Source: Symsagittifera roscoffensis
Taxonomy: Eukaryota; Xenacoelomorpha; Acoela; Convolutidae
Assembly: GCF_963678635.1 (NCBI RefSeq)
Contig: NC_087070.1
Coordinates: 1,054,001 to 1,118,000, forward strand
Direction: 5' to 3'
Length of the DNA stretch: 64,000 nucleotides
In this document: piece by piece, positions 34,462 through 47,597 of the stretch
How positions within the stretch are numbered: the stretch's first letter is position 1
How the letters are laid out: every line of letters begins with the position of its first letter
Notes under the pieces: model-generated
Told to the model about the DNA's origin: nothing
The model's database searches: none
The model's input: the letters and a program-made list of their open reading frames with translations, nothing else
Program-made: the position numbers and the translations under genes

Positions 34462-36394
34462 TTGTCAAAAACAGTCGGCCAATAATTACATCATCCATCA
34501 TGGCATCAAAATAAGAGTCTTCTTATCAAAACCGGCTAATTCTTCATAAGAATTCAATTATCTTGTAAATTTCTTTTTAACTAGTTATATCTGTAAGTTG
34601 AAAATAGTTTCCAAATGTAAGTTGGCAGCTTTCGACATGGTTCAAATTGTACAAAAGTATGCATTTACGTATAATTCCGAAATCAAGTTCAATTCAAAAT
34701 ACTTGTTTTCCATAGTTGTCATTGATACTATGGGAACCCTAAACCCAAAGCTAATATCCAACTATACTGTGGTTTTTATGCAAGGTATCGTACGTTTATA
34801 TACCATTTATACCAGTCTAGGCCGATATAGTAACTCGAGACAGTTCCTCAAAGTCCGACTACTGAAGATAACTACCCTCACCAACAGACCAGCAGACAGA
34901 GTGACAAGTGTGTTAGTCGTGTTTTATGGGAGTTAGTTGGTAGATAGAGGGTTTGACTATTTTGTACGGGTGTTACACACTGTCTAAACCCGTTTTCAGC
35001 GGCTGAATGAAGGGTGAATTAGGGGCTGATTGACAGGTAGGTGACTTCCTGTCCAAGATGTGATGCAAAAAAACTATAAGTCGACTGTAACTTGAATAAT
35101 TGTAGGAGTTATCAGCAGTCAATATCTAAACAAGGCCCGGGATAACAGGAAAAGCGGCTTGATTTGGGTAACGAAACGAGAAAATGGGCAATTTAATGGT
35201 AAAACGAAGTATAAACAATAAATTAATAGTTCACTCTAAATGAGTCAAACCACAGCATTTGAAATCATTCTCAATAAAAAATAACTAAATAGGTAAAATA
35301 TGCAATGCGAAAAGGAATTGAGCTAAGAAAAAATGAGTTTATTTGGCTATTTTCTAGTGTTATTTAACAAGACACTACGCGGGTCGAGGTCCGTGACTTC
35401 CAATGTCGCGCCTACGGCTGTTATTTCCGAAATCAAAAATTAATAAACTGGTCAGTTTTTTGTAGTCGCAGACCGCAGACAAAGTATGGGAGAATCGAGT
35501 TTTGGACACGAATGTTTGGAAAAAATAATGTCGCGATATCGTCTGAAAATCTGTCGCGAAAATCTGATCAAAGAACCCTAACCGCGGCCCAGGTAATTAT
35601 GAGAGCAAATTTTGGTGATTGAACCAATGAATTTATAATTAATAGTAAAGCCGGTTCATTCTGCTGATAGAGTAAAATATGCTGCTGTCAATTTTCATAT
35701 TTTTTTTTGTAAAAAATTTTTACTGAGGTTTTGGAGCTTATTTCATCCAAATTTTATATTTGTGTCAAATTTTTTAAAGCTTTTTTTTGTTTTGTTTCTG
35801 TTATATATTTAATCCACGACTAAAATGCATTTGTTTTGCTAGTATAATGAAACAATTGTTTGAAAAAATCTCAGAAAAATTCTTAATTTTTAATTTATCT
35901 ACTCAAACCTTGAAAATTTTCTGAATAAAAAAAACTGCAACATGAATTTGCCTCGAGGATGGCCGGATCGGAATTGCTAACTTTGGAAGCAAACAATTAT
36001 ATATTTATGTACATAAAAAGGTTTTGATTTGATTTGCGAGGGACTAGAAAATAGCCAAATTATTGTTTTATAGAGACGGGCTGACTTGTCAACATTTAGT
36101 ACTTATGAGAATTTGATCGTCCTCAACGTAAAAACCAAACTTCAAGGAAAATTGTTTTTGCTTGTGTTTTCAGGTCGCCGGAAGGAATTAGCACATTCAA
36201 ATCCATATTCTCCAAATGTAGTTGTGGCGTTGTGACACTCCGTGATCTAAAGTAGAGAAAATGTCAGTTTTAACATACTAGCTAATAAGTTATTTTCTCA
36301 AAACTCAAAATATTTCGAATTTTCTTTGATGATATCTGAGTGCAATTTATCTAAGTGACCAGTAAATTCAAACACTATTCATGAATTGTGACGA
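34462..36394. other. intergenic or intronic DNA, nothing firm
   Basis: A 112-codon plus frame (34598-34936) crosses moderately AT-rich DNA. It contains a donor-like GTAAGT at 34617 and is not supported further. A GC-richer patch at 35380-35600 (CGCGGGTCGAGGTCCGTG) has no frame or RNA signature I recognise. The rest is A/T-rich. Confidence 0.4.
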
Positions 36395-36473
36395 GCAGTC
36401 TTGTTGTTCCGACTTTCGAAGAAAATATGGAATATTTGCACCCGATGTATTTTTCTGCAGAAAACTTTTGTTA
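36395..36473 (-). repeat. family A termini abutting head to tail
   Basis: The left tip of one minus-strand copy (ACGAGCAGTCTTG) is joined directly to the right tip of another (TTGTTCCGACTTTCGAAG, then AATATTTGCACCCGATG), and the full minus copy starts at 36474. Three family A ends thus lie within 80 bp, all in one orientation. Confidence 0.6.
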
Positions 36474-37001
36474 TTGTTCCGACCTTTGATACGAAAGTGA
36501 CGGAATATTTGTGCTCGGGGGGTGGGTTTTTTTTTCTTCAGACAAATTTCGATTTTTTAACTAGCCATTTTTGACGGATTTTTTTTTATCATTCGAAAAG
36601 TATTGTTGTCTTGAGATCAAATTTGAAAAAATATTTCACCTGTGATCATTTCTCGTTAAGTTATGAAGGTTTAAAAAATGCCATTTTGGCCAATTTGGGA
36701 CAATTAACCCCCGATATATTTCGCGTTATTAACGCGTAAGCGGAGAATTAATCCGTCTTAAAATCGTTCCAAATTGCTTGAGAAAAGCTTATTTGCCATA
36801 ATTGATTTGTTACAAGGAGCGAAACCTATCCTTTAGTACTTTATATGTGTGGGGGGATGATTTTCATTAGAAATTTTAAAATTCAGAAAAAAAATTTTCA
36901 TTTTGTTTTATTACATTTATTTTTTGATGTGTTTACTGCTCCATAAAACCTTAAAAGGCGGTCGGAACATTCAGGGCTTCGCCCTGATACGAGCAGTTTT
37001 G
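36474..37001 (-). mobile_element. family A element, well preserved (528 bp)
   Basis: Reverse orientation. It begins on the plus strand with TTGTTCCGACCTTTGATACG and GTGCTCGGGGGGTGGG, and ends with GTCGGAACATTCAGGGCTTC, GCCCTGATACGAGCAG and TTTTG. The interior closely matches 1354-1897 and 12211-12745. No ORF. Confidence 0.8.
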
Positions 37002-39931
37002 TTTAATTAACCTTCTCTATAGTGAAATTTATTAACATCTGCTAGGTTTAAAAAAATGGAGCACACATTTAAAAAAAGATTTCTCCTGGTATCCTTTAAA
37101 AAAATGTACAGCCTTGAAACTTACCGACTTCTCTAATTTGGGAAAATTATCGCGCAATGAAAATGGGTTCTTTCAACAAGTAGGCGCTGAATTATTTCGT
37201 ATTGAAAAGGATCAAAAAAACTTCAGCCAAGCTAATTGGACTTAATAGTACTATGCTAGTAGACACTAATTGCAGCACTTTTTTTGCTTCTCACAATGAA
37301 CTTGCGTATAGAAAAAAAAATCTCCTTTTTGAAAATTTTTGAAATTTATGCAAAAAAAATTTTCTTTGACGTTAAAAAGCAGTTGGAAAATACAGAGTGT
37401 TTCATTTTTGTTCGATTGACCTTTTTACAGTTTATTTTTTATAAAGCTTGATGTTTCAAACTTTTTAAAATTCAATTTATCAATTCTATTTATATTCTTA
37501 GTTTTTGAACCTTACGCAAACACATCAAAAAATCCCACCTCAAATTTCTTAGAAATAAAGAGCAATCTATAAAATTAGAAAAAAGGCCTTAAACATTTGA
37601 TTTAAAAAAAATTTCTCAAAAAAATACGTTTTTTTTTTAGTTTGTTTTTGCTTTTAGCAGGGAAAACAAATGGAAACTTAGTTATAAAAGTTTTAAGAAC
37701 AAAATTGAAACTAAAATGCTCCAAAATTTCCATCTGCCTTTTCTATGTCCTCAAATAATTGTGCCGAAAAATCTTTATCAAACTATACAAACAAGCCTAT
37801 CATCAAAGATAATACTTTTTTTTTCTTCTAAAAATCGTTTGGAGAATTAGTATGACCAATTAGCTTGCTTCAAATCAAATTGGAACAAAATTACGCGCGG
37901 TGTATATAACCATGCATTTTTTGCGGTTTCAGAATCGATATATCATAATATTTAACCTTCAAAGCAAGACTTATTTAATTCGGAAGAATTGCATGTGAAA
38001 TTCTTTATTTATTTGTACTCATGGAGTCGATATATTTAGTGACGCCTAATTATTTTTCCGTTAAAATTTATTTCTTTTTAAATTGAAAACTACTTTAATA
38101 TAAAGAGCATTTGGGTCGCTTAAGATTTTGCTTTGATACGAGCAGTCGTGTTTCAGTAATGATTCACTTTATGTGTGGGTTAAATTTGAAATATTTATTT
38201 GGTGTTACGCTTTGAGCATGCAAAAATTGTTTAAAGCTTGCTAAGTTAGTCCTAAACCTGGCCATGCTGGCCATGTTTAAACCTCAAAAATTGTCAAAAA
38301 TAGAGTACAGTTTAAATATCTTTTTTTGTTTGATTTTTCAAAATCAATGACATCATTTAACTATGATTTTTCTTGTTATTTAATAGAATTTCTATCGCTA
38401 AAATTGATCTGAGCTACAAAAAAAACAGTTTAAGAAAGCAAAAAAAAATGCAAAAATGATATCAAAAATTCAGAGTATTTGCGCCTAGTTCAGAATTTAT
38501 TCTCTATTGCAAATTGCAATTAATTTAACTTGAAAAATTAACAGAAAACGGAAACTAAAAAACGTTCTGTATTTTTTTAAATTTGAGGTACACTTTTCCA
38601 CGCCACCCTTTTTGCCATTTTGTTCTTTTGAATCCAGAGTTGTCGGAACACAAAATTAAAACCGTTCAGATTTCATATCATTATTTTGGAGGTTTTTTTT
38701 GATGTTTTCTAGACGATACAGGTTGTAATATTTAAAAAAATTTTAAAAAAAAAGCTTATTCGTAATATTTTCCGTTAGCTTATGGTATTTTGAAATTTTC
38801 TTTTCGATTTCAGCGAATTTGGGTCGAATAACGCGCGATATTTTCCCGTCTTAGAAAACACAAGGAGCGCTTGTATCTAGCTTAAGAAAATCCAAAAAAA
38901 AATTGAGACAAGCTACATGAAATGATCAATAGTTGCTAGCCGCTAATTACATCACTTTAAACATTGAATAGCAGTTGCGGGGAAGAGTTTTACAGAACTG
39001 AAAAGTAGTTTTGCTCTGAAATTTTATCAATTTTGAATTTCTAAAATTTTATCAAAAACAATAAGTTTATCAAAAACTGTTCAATATACCCTCAGAGCAG
39101 TTGGAACGTTCTTCAGGGTTTTGTTTTGTTTTGTTATATATGGTTATAATTACCAAACTAACTGTTCATGAGTTGTGCAGTGCGGCTTCTTTTGTTTATC
39201 AGTTAAAAACTATCGAAAACAATGCGTGTTTGACTGAAAATCTTTTCTTTTAAATTCGGCGCTTCAATGAAAATCATGAAATCAAGAAAAAAATAAAAAC
39301 ATCAAATGGAAATGCTTGCAACATGATTCTGTTGTCTCAGACCTCAATAATAAAGCTCAGCGAACAATGTTAATACCACTGTTTTTGTAGCAAGAAATCA
39401 ATTTTTAACAACCAAGAAATATGATGTTATCTATCCTAAATTTAAACACATGTATATTTTTCCCAGGAAAATATTGAAGATAAAGAATTTCCTAGACTTG
39501 AAATTTTTATAAAATGGAGATTTAGTGAGAAATCAGACCATTCGAAAACAATACTGAAGCACTGATCTTAATTTTTTTTGGTGTTTCAAAATTTTTATCT
39601 TTTTGGTTTTATTTATACAAACTAAACCTTATTCGATTTTGTTAATTTAAATAAACAGTACGTTCAAGTTCATGAATTCGTTACACTTTCGTTATACAAT
39701 TTTGTTATTCACTGCTATTTTGTTATACAAATTCTGAAATATATATTCAAAAAATTAGGGGCTTTCTGATAAGACTTTTCAACGAGCCGTTGCTCATCAA
39801 ATACATGGTAACTTGACACTTAGGACAAATAAGCACTCTTGCAAATCAGGCCTGATTGATTTTTGAGTCCCTTTTGCGATTATCAATTCCATAATCAACG
39901 CATGATGCATCACAAAAAATTGGGATTTTAG
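37002..39931. other. AT-rich intergenic DNA with traces of family A
   Basis: GATACGAGCAGTCGTGTTTC at 38136-38155 is a family A left tip on the minus strand, and ATTACGCGCGGTGTATATAA near 37890 may belong to the same decayed copy. Otherwise no frame, RNA gene or repeat was recognised. Confidence 0.45.
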
Positions 39932-40191
39932 GAAGAACAAACAAACAACAAATATTTCGTCGCGTAATTGCGGTCACAAATACTCAATATCCAGAGTTCA
40001 GACTTTTGTACGGCGGAAAGGATAGCGAATTCAGACTCTTTGAAAATAGGAAGTTCAAAAGAAAGTTATCTGATTCTTTTTACGGTTCCTATATTAATTT
40101 AAATTTATTCATGCCAAATGTTGAAGTTTTTGCTCAACCTAAAATAGTAACAAAAACCATTAAAGATAAAAAAGTTAAAATAGAAACTTGA
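39932..40191 (+). CDS. putative terminal exon, 85 residues, unidentified
   Basis: The frame is open from a TTTTAG 3' splice site (ending at 39931) to a TGA at 40189. The poly(A) hexamer AATAAA starts 10 bases after the stop. The peptide includes RRVIAVTNTQYPEFRLLYGG, an aromatic/basic middle (DSEFRLFENRKFKRKL) and a C-terminal tail rich in Lys, Val and Thr (KIVTKTIKDKKVKIET). Codons before 40006 continue without a start, which fits an exon rather than a whole gene. No family is recognised. Splice site, frame and poly(A) signal together make this one of the better host-gene candidates here. Confidence 0.4.
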
Positions 40192-40201
40192 TATTTTTTG
40201 C

Positions 40202-40207
40202 AATAAA
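40202..40207 (+). promoter_or_regulatory. candidate poly(A) signal AATAAA
   Basis: Canonical hexamer 10 bases after the stop of the terminal-exon candidate. Confidence 0.35.
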
Positions 40208-41839
40208 TATAAAGTGAGAACGTTATGTGCTTCTATGACACTGCAATCCTTTATTTTGTTAAATGTTTTCGCTTTCAAAATTAGGCAACTTGTTTTTTTG
40301 TGACATCATTCCCTGGCATCAATTCCTTTCAGTCGTGATTCGAGCTCGAAAAAATTGGAACAATAAAGGTTCTAGAGTGATTTAGAGCAAAAAAAATGTT
40401 AAGTTCCATAATGCGTAAAGAACTATAAAAAGAACCATAATGTGTAAAGCCTTAAACATAATACTTAAAATCAAAACTCGTCGATCTACATGCTCATGTT
40501 TTGAGTGTTGTCCAGCAAAAAATGTCCGTTTTTCATTTTTTAGTAATGTTTGCATGGGCTCATTTTGACCAAATGAAATCTTTTACCTGAGTTTGCGGTT
40601 GAATATAATAACACATAGTTTTTAAGTTTTGAAAAAATAATATTATTTTGGTCGCAATATAATTGTGTTGCAGAGTTTAGGCTTATAAAAGTTAGTTTAA
40701 CAATAAACATATATCTGCGACATTGATAATAAAAGAAGATCAAGTAAATTTATTTAGTAACTAAAATATGTCCGTAAAATAACTAATAATCGGTGTTCTG
40801 GCAATAATAATTTAGATCAATTTGGACACAGGTGAATTGCTTCCAATGAATTTTTAATGACTGAATGTGAATTTAGACGAAACGTTTCAATAAATTTTCC
40901 TCTCAATTTTTGTTAAAACTGAAATTTATCCCTGCGGTCTTCTTGAAATTTGAATTAAATTTAAACAACCGGGAGACAGTTTTGGGAAAAGAAGGTTGCG
41001 CTCCAGTGGTAAGTAGAGATATGTGTTGAACAGTATAATATAACAGCACAAGTTGACGGGCTAACTTAGCCCAGGCTATAGGGAACAGAAAAACGGGCTG
41101 TTTTCGATCTTTTGGCAAAATGGGAAATAATGTTTTTGACAAATAGGGCCCTCCGCCTCAGCAACTTGACGTCAGTTTGGGCTAACTGGAGACAAAAGTA
41201 GCTGAAAGAAGTTTATTGGAGTTGAAAGAACCTAGAGTTTAACATGATTATTTGATATTGACAGTTTTAAATATTATAAAAGTTTATTAAAACTTAATTG
41301 AAAAGTATCTTAAGAAGTAATTTCTTTATCGTAAATAAAAGAAATTTGTAACTTTTAAATTGCATAATATATGTGAATATATTTTACCTGCTTTTTCGGT
41401 CAAAATATGAACTCTCCAATAAAAATATAAAACGGTTATGGGACCTAGAAATCATAAATATTAATTCCTACGAATTTTTTTGTAATAGCTTCTATTCTCT
41501 TTTCAGCTATGATTTGACACTTTTATTCGCAAACCATTAGTAGTTGTTTAATAACTACTTTTTAAATATCAGTGTTGCCGAGAGATTGATCTATTAGACT
41601 TCAAAAGTTAGTTAAGATACTGAAAACTTGAAAATTAACATTTTTTTGGGCGGATCATTGGTTCAGTCAGCTCCCAAAACAAATAGGGATCATTGGGAAC
41701 AGGTTACATTGTGTTCGAAGTAACATTTCGAAAAAAATTCTTTTAATCGATTGACCGATGTTGGTGGTGGTGGTGGGGGCAAGGGGGTGAGAATTGTTGC
41801 ATTGTAATACAGTTTCCGCTTACGAAATTGTATTGAAAA
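40208..41839. other. AT-rich intergenic DNA, nothing recognised
   Basis: Minus frames of 67 and 79 codons (40540-40743, 40903-41142) have no support. A GGT-rich microsatellite lies at 41759-41788. Confidence 0.45.
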
Positions 41840-42990
41840 TTTCAAACTGAAAAAAATAATAATAAGAGTAACGTTTTTCTAGAAGTTGTATATGATCAAC
41901 TGTGTCGAAAGCTTTCTTCAGATCAAAAAAGAACAGAGCGTTAGTTTCTTTTAACGGCACCACTTAGGAGTGACACTACGGCATCAATTGAATTTCAGTT
42001 TTTTCTGAAGCCAAATCGTGTAATCTGTAGAAATGTTGCTTCTTGAAAAACTCGTTTTTGTATATAAAATTATTATTTTTTAAATGTTTCACCCAAAGCG
42101 GGAAGTAAGGAAAATGGTTTGTGTTTTACTGGCTTACGTTAAGATTACTTCTTATACTGTAATTTGATTTTAAATTTTGTAAATTCTCAAGAGTTTCAGC
42201 CATTTCAACTGGCATAAAAATGTTTTAAAATGGTTTTTTGCCTTTTGCTTTGATCTAAAAAGTTAGATTGTGTATTTCGTTCGGAGTTTCCTTTGATACG
42301 ATTAGCTCTTCGAAATTTTTTGGTAATCATTGCGCTTTTGTAAGAGAACAGTATCTATTGTATCTTTTTTTGTTGCGCCTTTTTGGCTATGCTGCGTTTT
42401 TCCATCGGTTTTCCAAACTTTTCTCAAACGGTTGAATAACAACTTTTGAAACTTTTGACTTTTGTTTCATTAAATTTATTTTGTTTTGTTCGTCATCATT
42501 TTTTGGTTTACTTTTACCGGTTAACTCATTGACAATTTTAAAAAAAAATTCACTGGTTAGAAAATTTTTGTAACCCTTATCTGTTTCTTTTAGCCTTTGC
42601 GTTAAATTTCGGTTTGTAATAGGATCTTTTCTTGTTCCGTATTAGATGCTTGATTTTTTCTCCTGTTTATTATGTTTTTCTGGTTATTGGTTTTTTTAAT
42701 TTTTTTTATTGAGATAGCTTTCCCACAGTCTTTGTTTCTCATTTGCTGTGTTTTTAATGGTTTTATTTAAATATAATTTTTCATTTTTAGTCTATTTCTT
42801 TGCGGGTAGAAAATATTCTAGTAGTTCCGTTAAAACTGAAATCAGCTTGCGAAATGAGTTTCCACAGTCAAGGTGTGTGAAGTTGTAACGCTAAACTTTG
42901 TATAAGTAAATTTTTTCCATTGTCTGCACCAAAAGTTTACTTGAGTTGAAGATTCAAGTTTTAGTTTTGTATCATATAACACAGAGTAAT
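41840..42990 (-). pseudogene. decayed LINE: linker and start of reverse transcriptase
   Basis: Minus-strand reading, in order. A segment like the end of the endonuclease linker lies near 42900-42800 (FTHLDCGNSFRKLISVLTEL, LLEYFLPAKK), then NTANEKQRLWESYLNKKN (42750-42700), and a 70-codon open block with FFKIVNELTGKSKPK (42600-42385). Next come reverse transcriptase landmarks: KPFSLLPALGETFKK (42120-42076), the GFRKN...DAVVSLL motif (about 42020-41965) and motif A, FFDLKKAFDTVDHIQLLEK (41935-41875). This order is that of a CR1/jockey-type non-LTR element. Several stops and at least one frameshift (between GAVKRN and the motif A block) show it is dead. The catalytic YxDD region is missing; similarity ends near 41840. 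Confidence 0.8.
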
Positions 42991-43214
42991 GAACCAAAAA
43001 TTTTGTTTTTAGAATGTTTAAACTACCTAAATTCTAAGAAAAAACTCTGATAAAAATTTTGATCTACTTGCTTCACGCTTCGTTGGTTTCGTGCTTAATA
43101 CCCTCAAATCACACCCCCAAAAAAGTGTGACAGTTTGACATGTTTTCTCGAGTCTTTATGTACTGTTTTTGTTAATGTCATCACAAACAGCTTGCGTTGC
43201 ATCAGAAGGAATGA

Positions 43215-43640
43215 TAATTTTTTCCAAATGTATTTTTAAAGTACTAAGGTTTGCTCATTAACCATTTTAGGTGGCATAAAAGTATTATAAACTAGTTTTT
43301 TTTGGGTTTTGCTTTGATCTAAATCGTAAGAATGTGTATTTTGTTTGAAGTTTTTTTGATTTTTTATCTGATAATTTAAATCGCCCCCGCCCCTTCTCTT
43401 AGGACAAATCGTCTCAGTTTTATAATAGTCGCTAATTTTGTAAACAAATTTAATTTGTTCTTACTTCAACCGAACTTCAGTAATGCAAATTGCAATTGGT
43501 TTTTGGTTTTTCGTTCGGAGTTTCTTTTGATACGGTTAGCTCTTCGAAACGTTTTGATAATGATCTCGCTTTTCCTAGGAAAACAGTATCCATTGCGTCC
43601 TTTTTAGTCCATGTTTGGATTTAGTCACCCGATGTTTCAG
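43215..43640 (-). pseudogene. second fragment of the same LINE family
   Basis: 43505-43605 closely matches 42270-42380 (shared TCGTTCGGAGTTTC, GATACGGTTAGCTCTTCG and AACAGTATC blocks). On the minus strand it encodes KDAMDTVFLGKARSLSKRFE followed by ELTVSKETPNEK without interruption. 43255-43365 matches 42200-42295 (GGCATAAAA, TTTTGCTTTGATCTAAA). Unrelated sequence (about 43380-43490) separates the two parts. The frame is better preserved than in the neighbouring copy. Confidence 0.6.
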
Positions 43641-44873
43641 CTAGACTTATAAGGTTTTCCAATGTTTGTTAGCTTATCTCTTTATTGTAGTTTTTTTAAA
43701 ATTTGATTAAACAGATAAGTGAAAACAATATGCCAACAAACACATAATAAAAAAGTATAATAGAAAAACATACAAAACATATATTGTGTAAGGAGTTTGA
43801 TAAAGATATTCGGACTCTCCGCGAAAGTCACAGATCACCCAATCAAATTTATCGATATTTTTTCTTTTATTGTTTATTTTGTTTTTGAGCTGAAATCTGA
43901 GTGTCCCTTGTCTACTTACTCAGCGCTCTATATCACAGCAGAAGAAGACCGCCAATCAATCACCTCATTCTTATTTATTTGGGCTTCAGCTAACAGTTTT
44001 CAGCAGAGTCGATGACTGCTGCTCGTTCTTCAATTTTGTCCAAACAAAAATATAACCCCAATTTCGATGTCGAGCTTGGTCGAACAACATGTTAAAATTC
44101 AGGTTACAGTTGACGAGAACCTTAACTTCAGAGGTGTAAATCTCGCAACTGAGTCTCAATGAGTCAAAATCATTAGTACTTCACGTATATCAAAAATTTG
44201 AGATAATAATTTACCGCTATTATATTTAAATTTAATTTTTTAGGGTGTCAGTAGTTGATGATCAAAACTAAGACCCGACCTCGTGAATATATTTATTTCC
44301 TAATAGATATAAGCCATCACTAACTTCTCTGGTAAGTAAAATTATATATACTCACTTTTTAATTTTTCCTTCAAAATAATGGATCAGTTGAAGCAAACTT
44401 TGAAATACGGCGGTTGTTCAATCTATCAGTTGACAAATAATATCCATAATTTTTGGGTTATGATATATAACTTAAAGCCATGGATTAGATTACTAGCGGG
44501 TGAAATAACATAATGAAAATAAGGTTTACTAAAGCGCAACTCTGAATTGTCACTATTGCAATCAAGTCGAAAATTTGAACTTGAAAAGTATTAGACTGGT
44601 ATTAGATCTATTCTCTTTATTCACTTATAAGTTCAATATTGCGTCAACTGCTATATTTTTTTGTCTTTTTTTCTGCAAATTTGGTCTTTTCGCTATCAGT
44701 TTTAGCAGTGCCCGCCCTTTACTTAACCTCGCTCTTTTCATAAATAGATTTTTCCTTTTCACTACCCATAATATGAGATTATACTTCATCACTGGTGGTT
44801 TAATTCAGACAGCGAGGCCAAAAAACACTGTATGCTTCAATAATAGCGGCAAGTGGTGTTTGAATTACAAATC
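43641..44873. other. left flank of the tandem array, no firm gene
   Basis: A plus frame open at 44533-44883 (117 codons) has a possible acceptor (TTTACTAAAG), a CHYCNQ start and a phenylalanine-rich hydrophobic core. Its stop lies in the first bases of the tandem array. A 72-codon frame at 43797-44015 has no support. No family was recognised. Confidence 0.35.
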
Positions 44874-47597
44874 TGAAATTTGACCCCTAACTGCGAGACA
44901 AATTTACAACCACATTAATAGATTACCGTTTTGGAAAAAAATAGATATAGAAAGTAAAAAGGTAGTAAAATTAACCACGGAAAAATACTCCATTTAACAA
45001 AAAAAGTTATCGCCATTTTCATATTCTGATATTTTACCTAAACAACAGAACAGCATAGTATCAGTGATTTCTAGAAAAGTGTCGAAAAGGCGCATATTTT
45101 TATTTTATTCAGTTCGCCAGGAATTTTGACGAAATAGGTCATAAGAGCCAGCTGCTTTAACTCAATAAAGTCACTTATGCTAACCGAGTGATATTCTAGT
45201 TGACATGCCCGAGGTTTGTTACTTAGAAGGTGGTGAACGAAGAGAGAAAATCGATTTAATTCAATAAATAACCCCTGGCTCTTTTTAACTTCCTCCCACT
45301 AACTTTCACGTGATAGCTCAATGTTAAACGAATGCCCCAATGAAAGAAATCTCGCGGGTATGAAAACATAATTTAACAAATTTGTTCAAGCAGCGTTAAA
45401 ACGTACAGTTTGTTTGACATAATATGTCGAGTCAGATCTCTCATGCGTCCATTTTACATAATTATAACTTAATTGTAATAAGAAAAGTGTTTGTAAACTG
45501 TCCAGAATCGCCTGCACGGGGCCTGGCAGCAATCGGATTTGGGTGAGGGGCATTTTTGTTGCTTGATTTTTAATTCCCCTCTATAATCTTGCTTAAAAAA
45601 TTAACATTTAAACTAGTGATATAAATTATTTCAAAGTAAACCGAATCCGGGTATTATAAATGTTCCATGTTTGACCCAAAGAGACCAAAAAACATCTCAC
45701 AATTCCATGAACTGATTCTATTAAACAACACTTGAACAAAAATAGTTCAGGCTTAAAATTCTCAATCGAAGAATAATTTTTTTGTCGATATTGTATAATC
45801 TCCAACAAAATTTTTTAATGAAGTTTGACTTACTTATTGTATGAATCTGAAGCTTTCAAATAATTTCAATTCGCCTAATTTAATTTTTGCAGATCTTGTG
45901 CATACAACTCTGAATCGTGTATCATTTGGTAGATAATACTAATTTCTGAAAATCTCAATTCATTGCTACGAAACTGTTACCATCTATACTTGTATACTTC
46001 TTACTAACTTAGTTAATATTTGCAAATCTTGTGTGTATTTCAACCTTTTAATCTTATTTCTCCGACTGTTTTTCTGGTGATATTGCGCTTTCAAATTTTT
46101 ATGTTGTCGCTGCAGTTTAATTAAGTATGTTTTTGAGTTCCATCAGGTGTGTCTCTTATTTTGATAAGTTGGCTGTATATAGCTTTATTATCCTCTTACT
46201 TATTAATCAATAGACGACATCATTCTGGTTTGGTAGAGAAATGAAATAAATTCAGTGCACATCGTTTTCACTTTCCGTATAAGCCTAGTGCAACCATATT
46301 AACCACCTAGCTACCTAAAGTAAGGTTCTTTTAATTCTATTATTGATATTCGATAAAAAAATTTTTACTTTTCTGAGCTTAAATTAGGTGTTTTTGTTTA
46401 TCCTAGTTCATTGTAAGTTTAATTTAATTCTGGTCATGCAATATCTATGCTATTCAAATCCAATTAATAAAATTTTTCTCAGAAAATTCACCATATATTT
46501 TAGCACTGTCTGCAAAAACACTCTTAGTTTTGTGCTCTGTATGTGAAGCAGAAAAACAACAAGACTGCTCGTATCAAGGCGAAGCTCTGAGTGTTTCGAC
46601 TGTCTTTTAAGGTCTATGGAATGGAGCAGTAAAAACATGAAAAATTTAAATGTTACAAAACAAAATTTAAAAATTTAAAAAGAAATTTGAAATTTTTAGT
46701 GAAAACATCTCCCCACACGTCATATTAAAATCAAAGTGATAGATTTTGCTCCTATTAACAAATCAATTATGGCATATAAGCTTCCTTGGACCAATTTGTA
46801 ACTATTTCTAAGACGGATTAAATCTCGCTTACGCGTTAATAGCGCAAAATAATTTGCGCGTTACTTGTCCCAAATTGGCCAAAATGGCAATCTTTAAACC
46901 GCCATAACTTTACGAAAAAAAATCACAGGTGAAATATTTTTTCATTTTAACTTCAGGACAACAATAGCTTTCGAATGATATAAAAAATTTCCGTCAAAAA
47001 GCGCTACTTAAAAAGTCAAAATTTGTCTGAAAAAAACCCACCCCGAGCACAAACATTCCGTTACTTTCGTTACAAAAGTCGGAACAAAAAGCTAAATTTG
47101 ACTTTCAGGAAACTTCACATCAAACATAATGTTATGCTTTTTCCTTGAAATAATTTGAACAAACTGTTAATGCTTCTACGAACATAGTTACAGTACACAA
47201 AATTTGTTTCTTCCCTGAAATCCCGACATTGAGATTTTTAGAGCGTTCCATAATCCTTACAATGGGATTGTTAAAAAACACCAAGCCAACAAAACTCACA
47301 CAAAAACCAGGGAAAAATGTTATTTAAACTGAGAGAAAACTACAGCCAAATTTCATTTTTGGTCTTAATAAAAAACACGTGATAAAGTATCTGTTGAAAA
47401 CTTTAATAAAAAATTTTCATCGAAACTTCTCCGTGATCGAAACCTCTCCGCTGCAGTATGACTAGTCATTATTTGATATTTTTTTCGGATGCTCCTGTTG
47501 AATAAAGATAATTGTTAAAAACAAGCATCAAAACTTGCGGAACCTTGAACGAATGTCTCACGTTTTGCCCCACACACATTTCGCCCCTCTTAAATCT
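44874..47597 (+). repeat. array unit 1 (2724 bp)
   Basis: First full unit. Its left boundary joins unique DNA at AATTACAAATC, sharing only AAATCT with the usual unit junction. It belongs with units 2 and 3 by its start (TGAAATTTG). Confidence 0.95.
46560..47087 (+). mobile_element. family A copy in array unit 1
   Basis: Begins CAAGACTGCTCGTATCAAGG and ends CGTTACAAAAGTCGGAACAA. Both terminal hairpins carry substitutions relative to the free copies. Confidence 0.8.
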
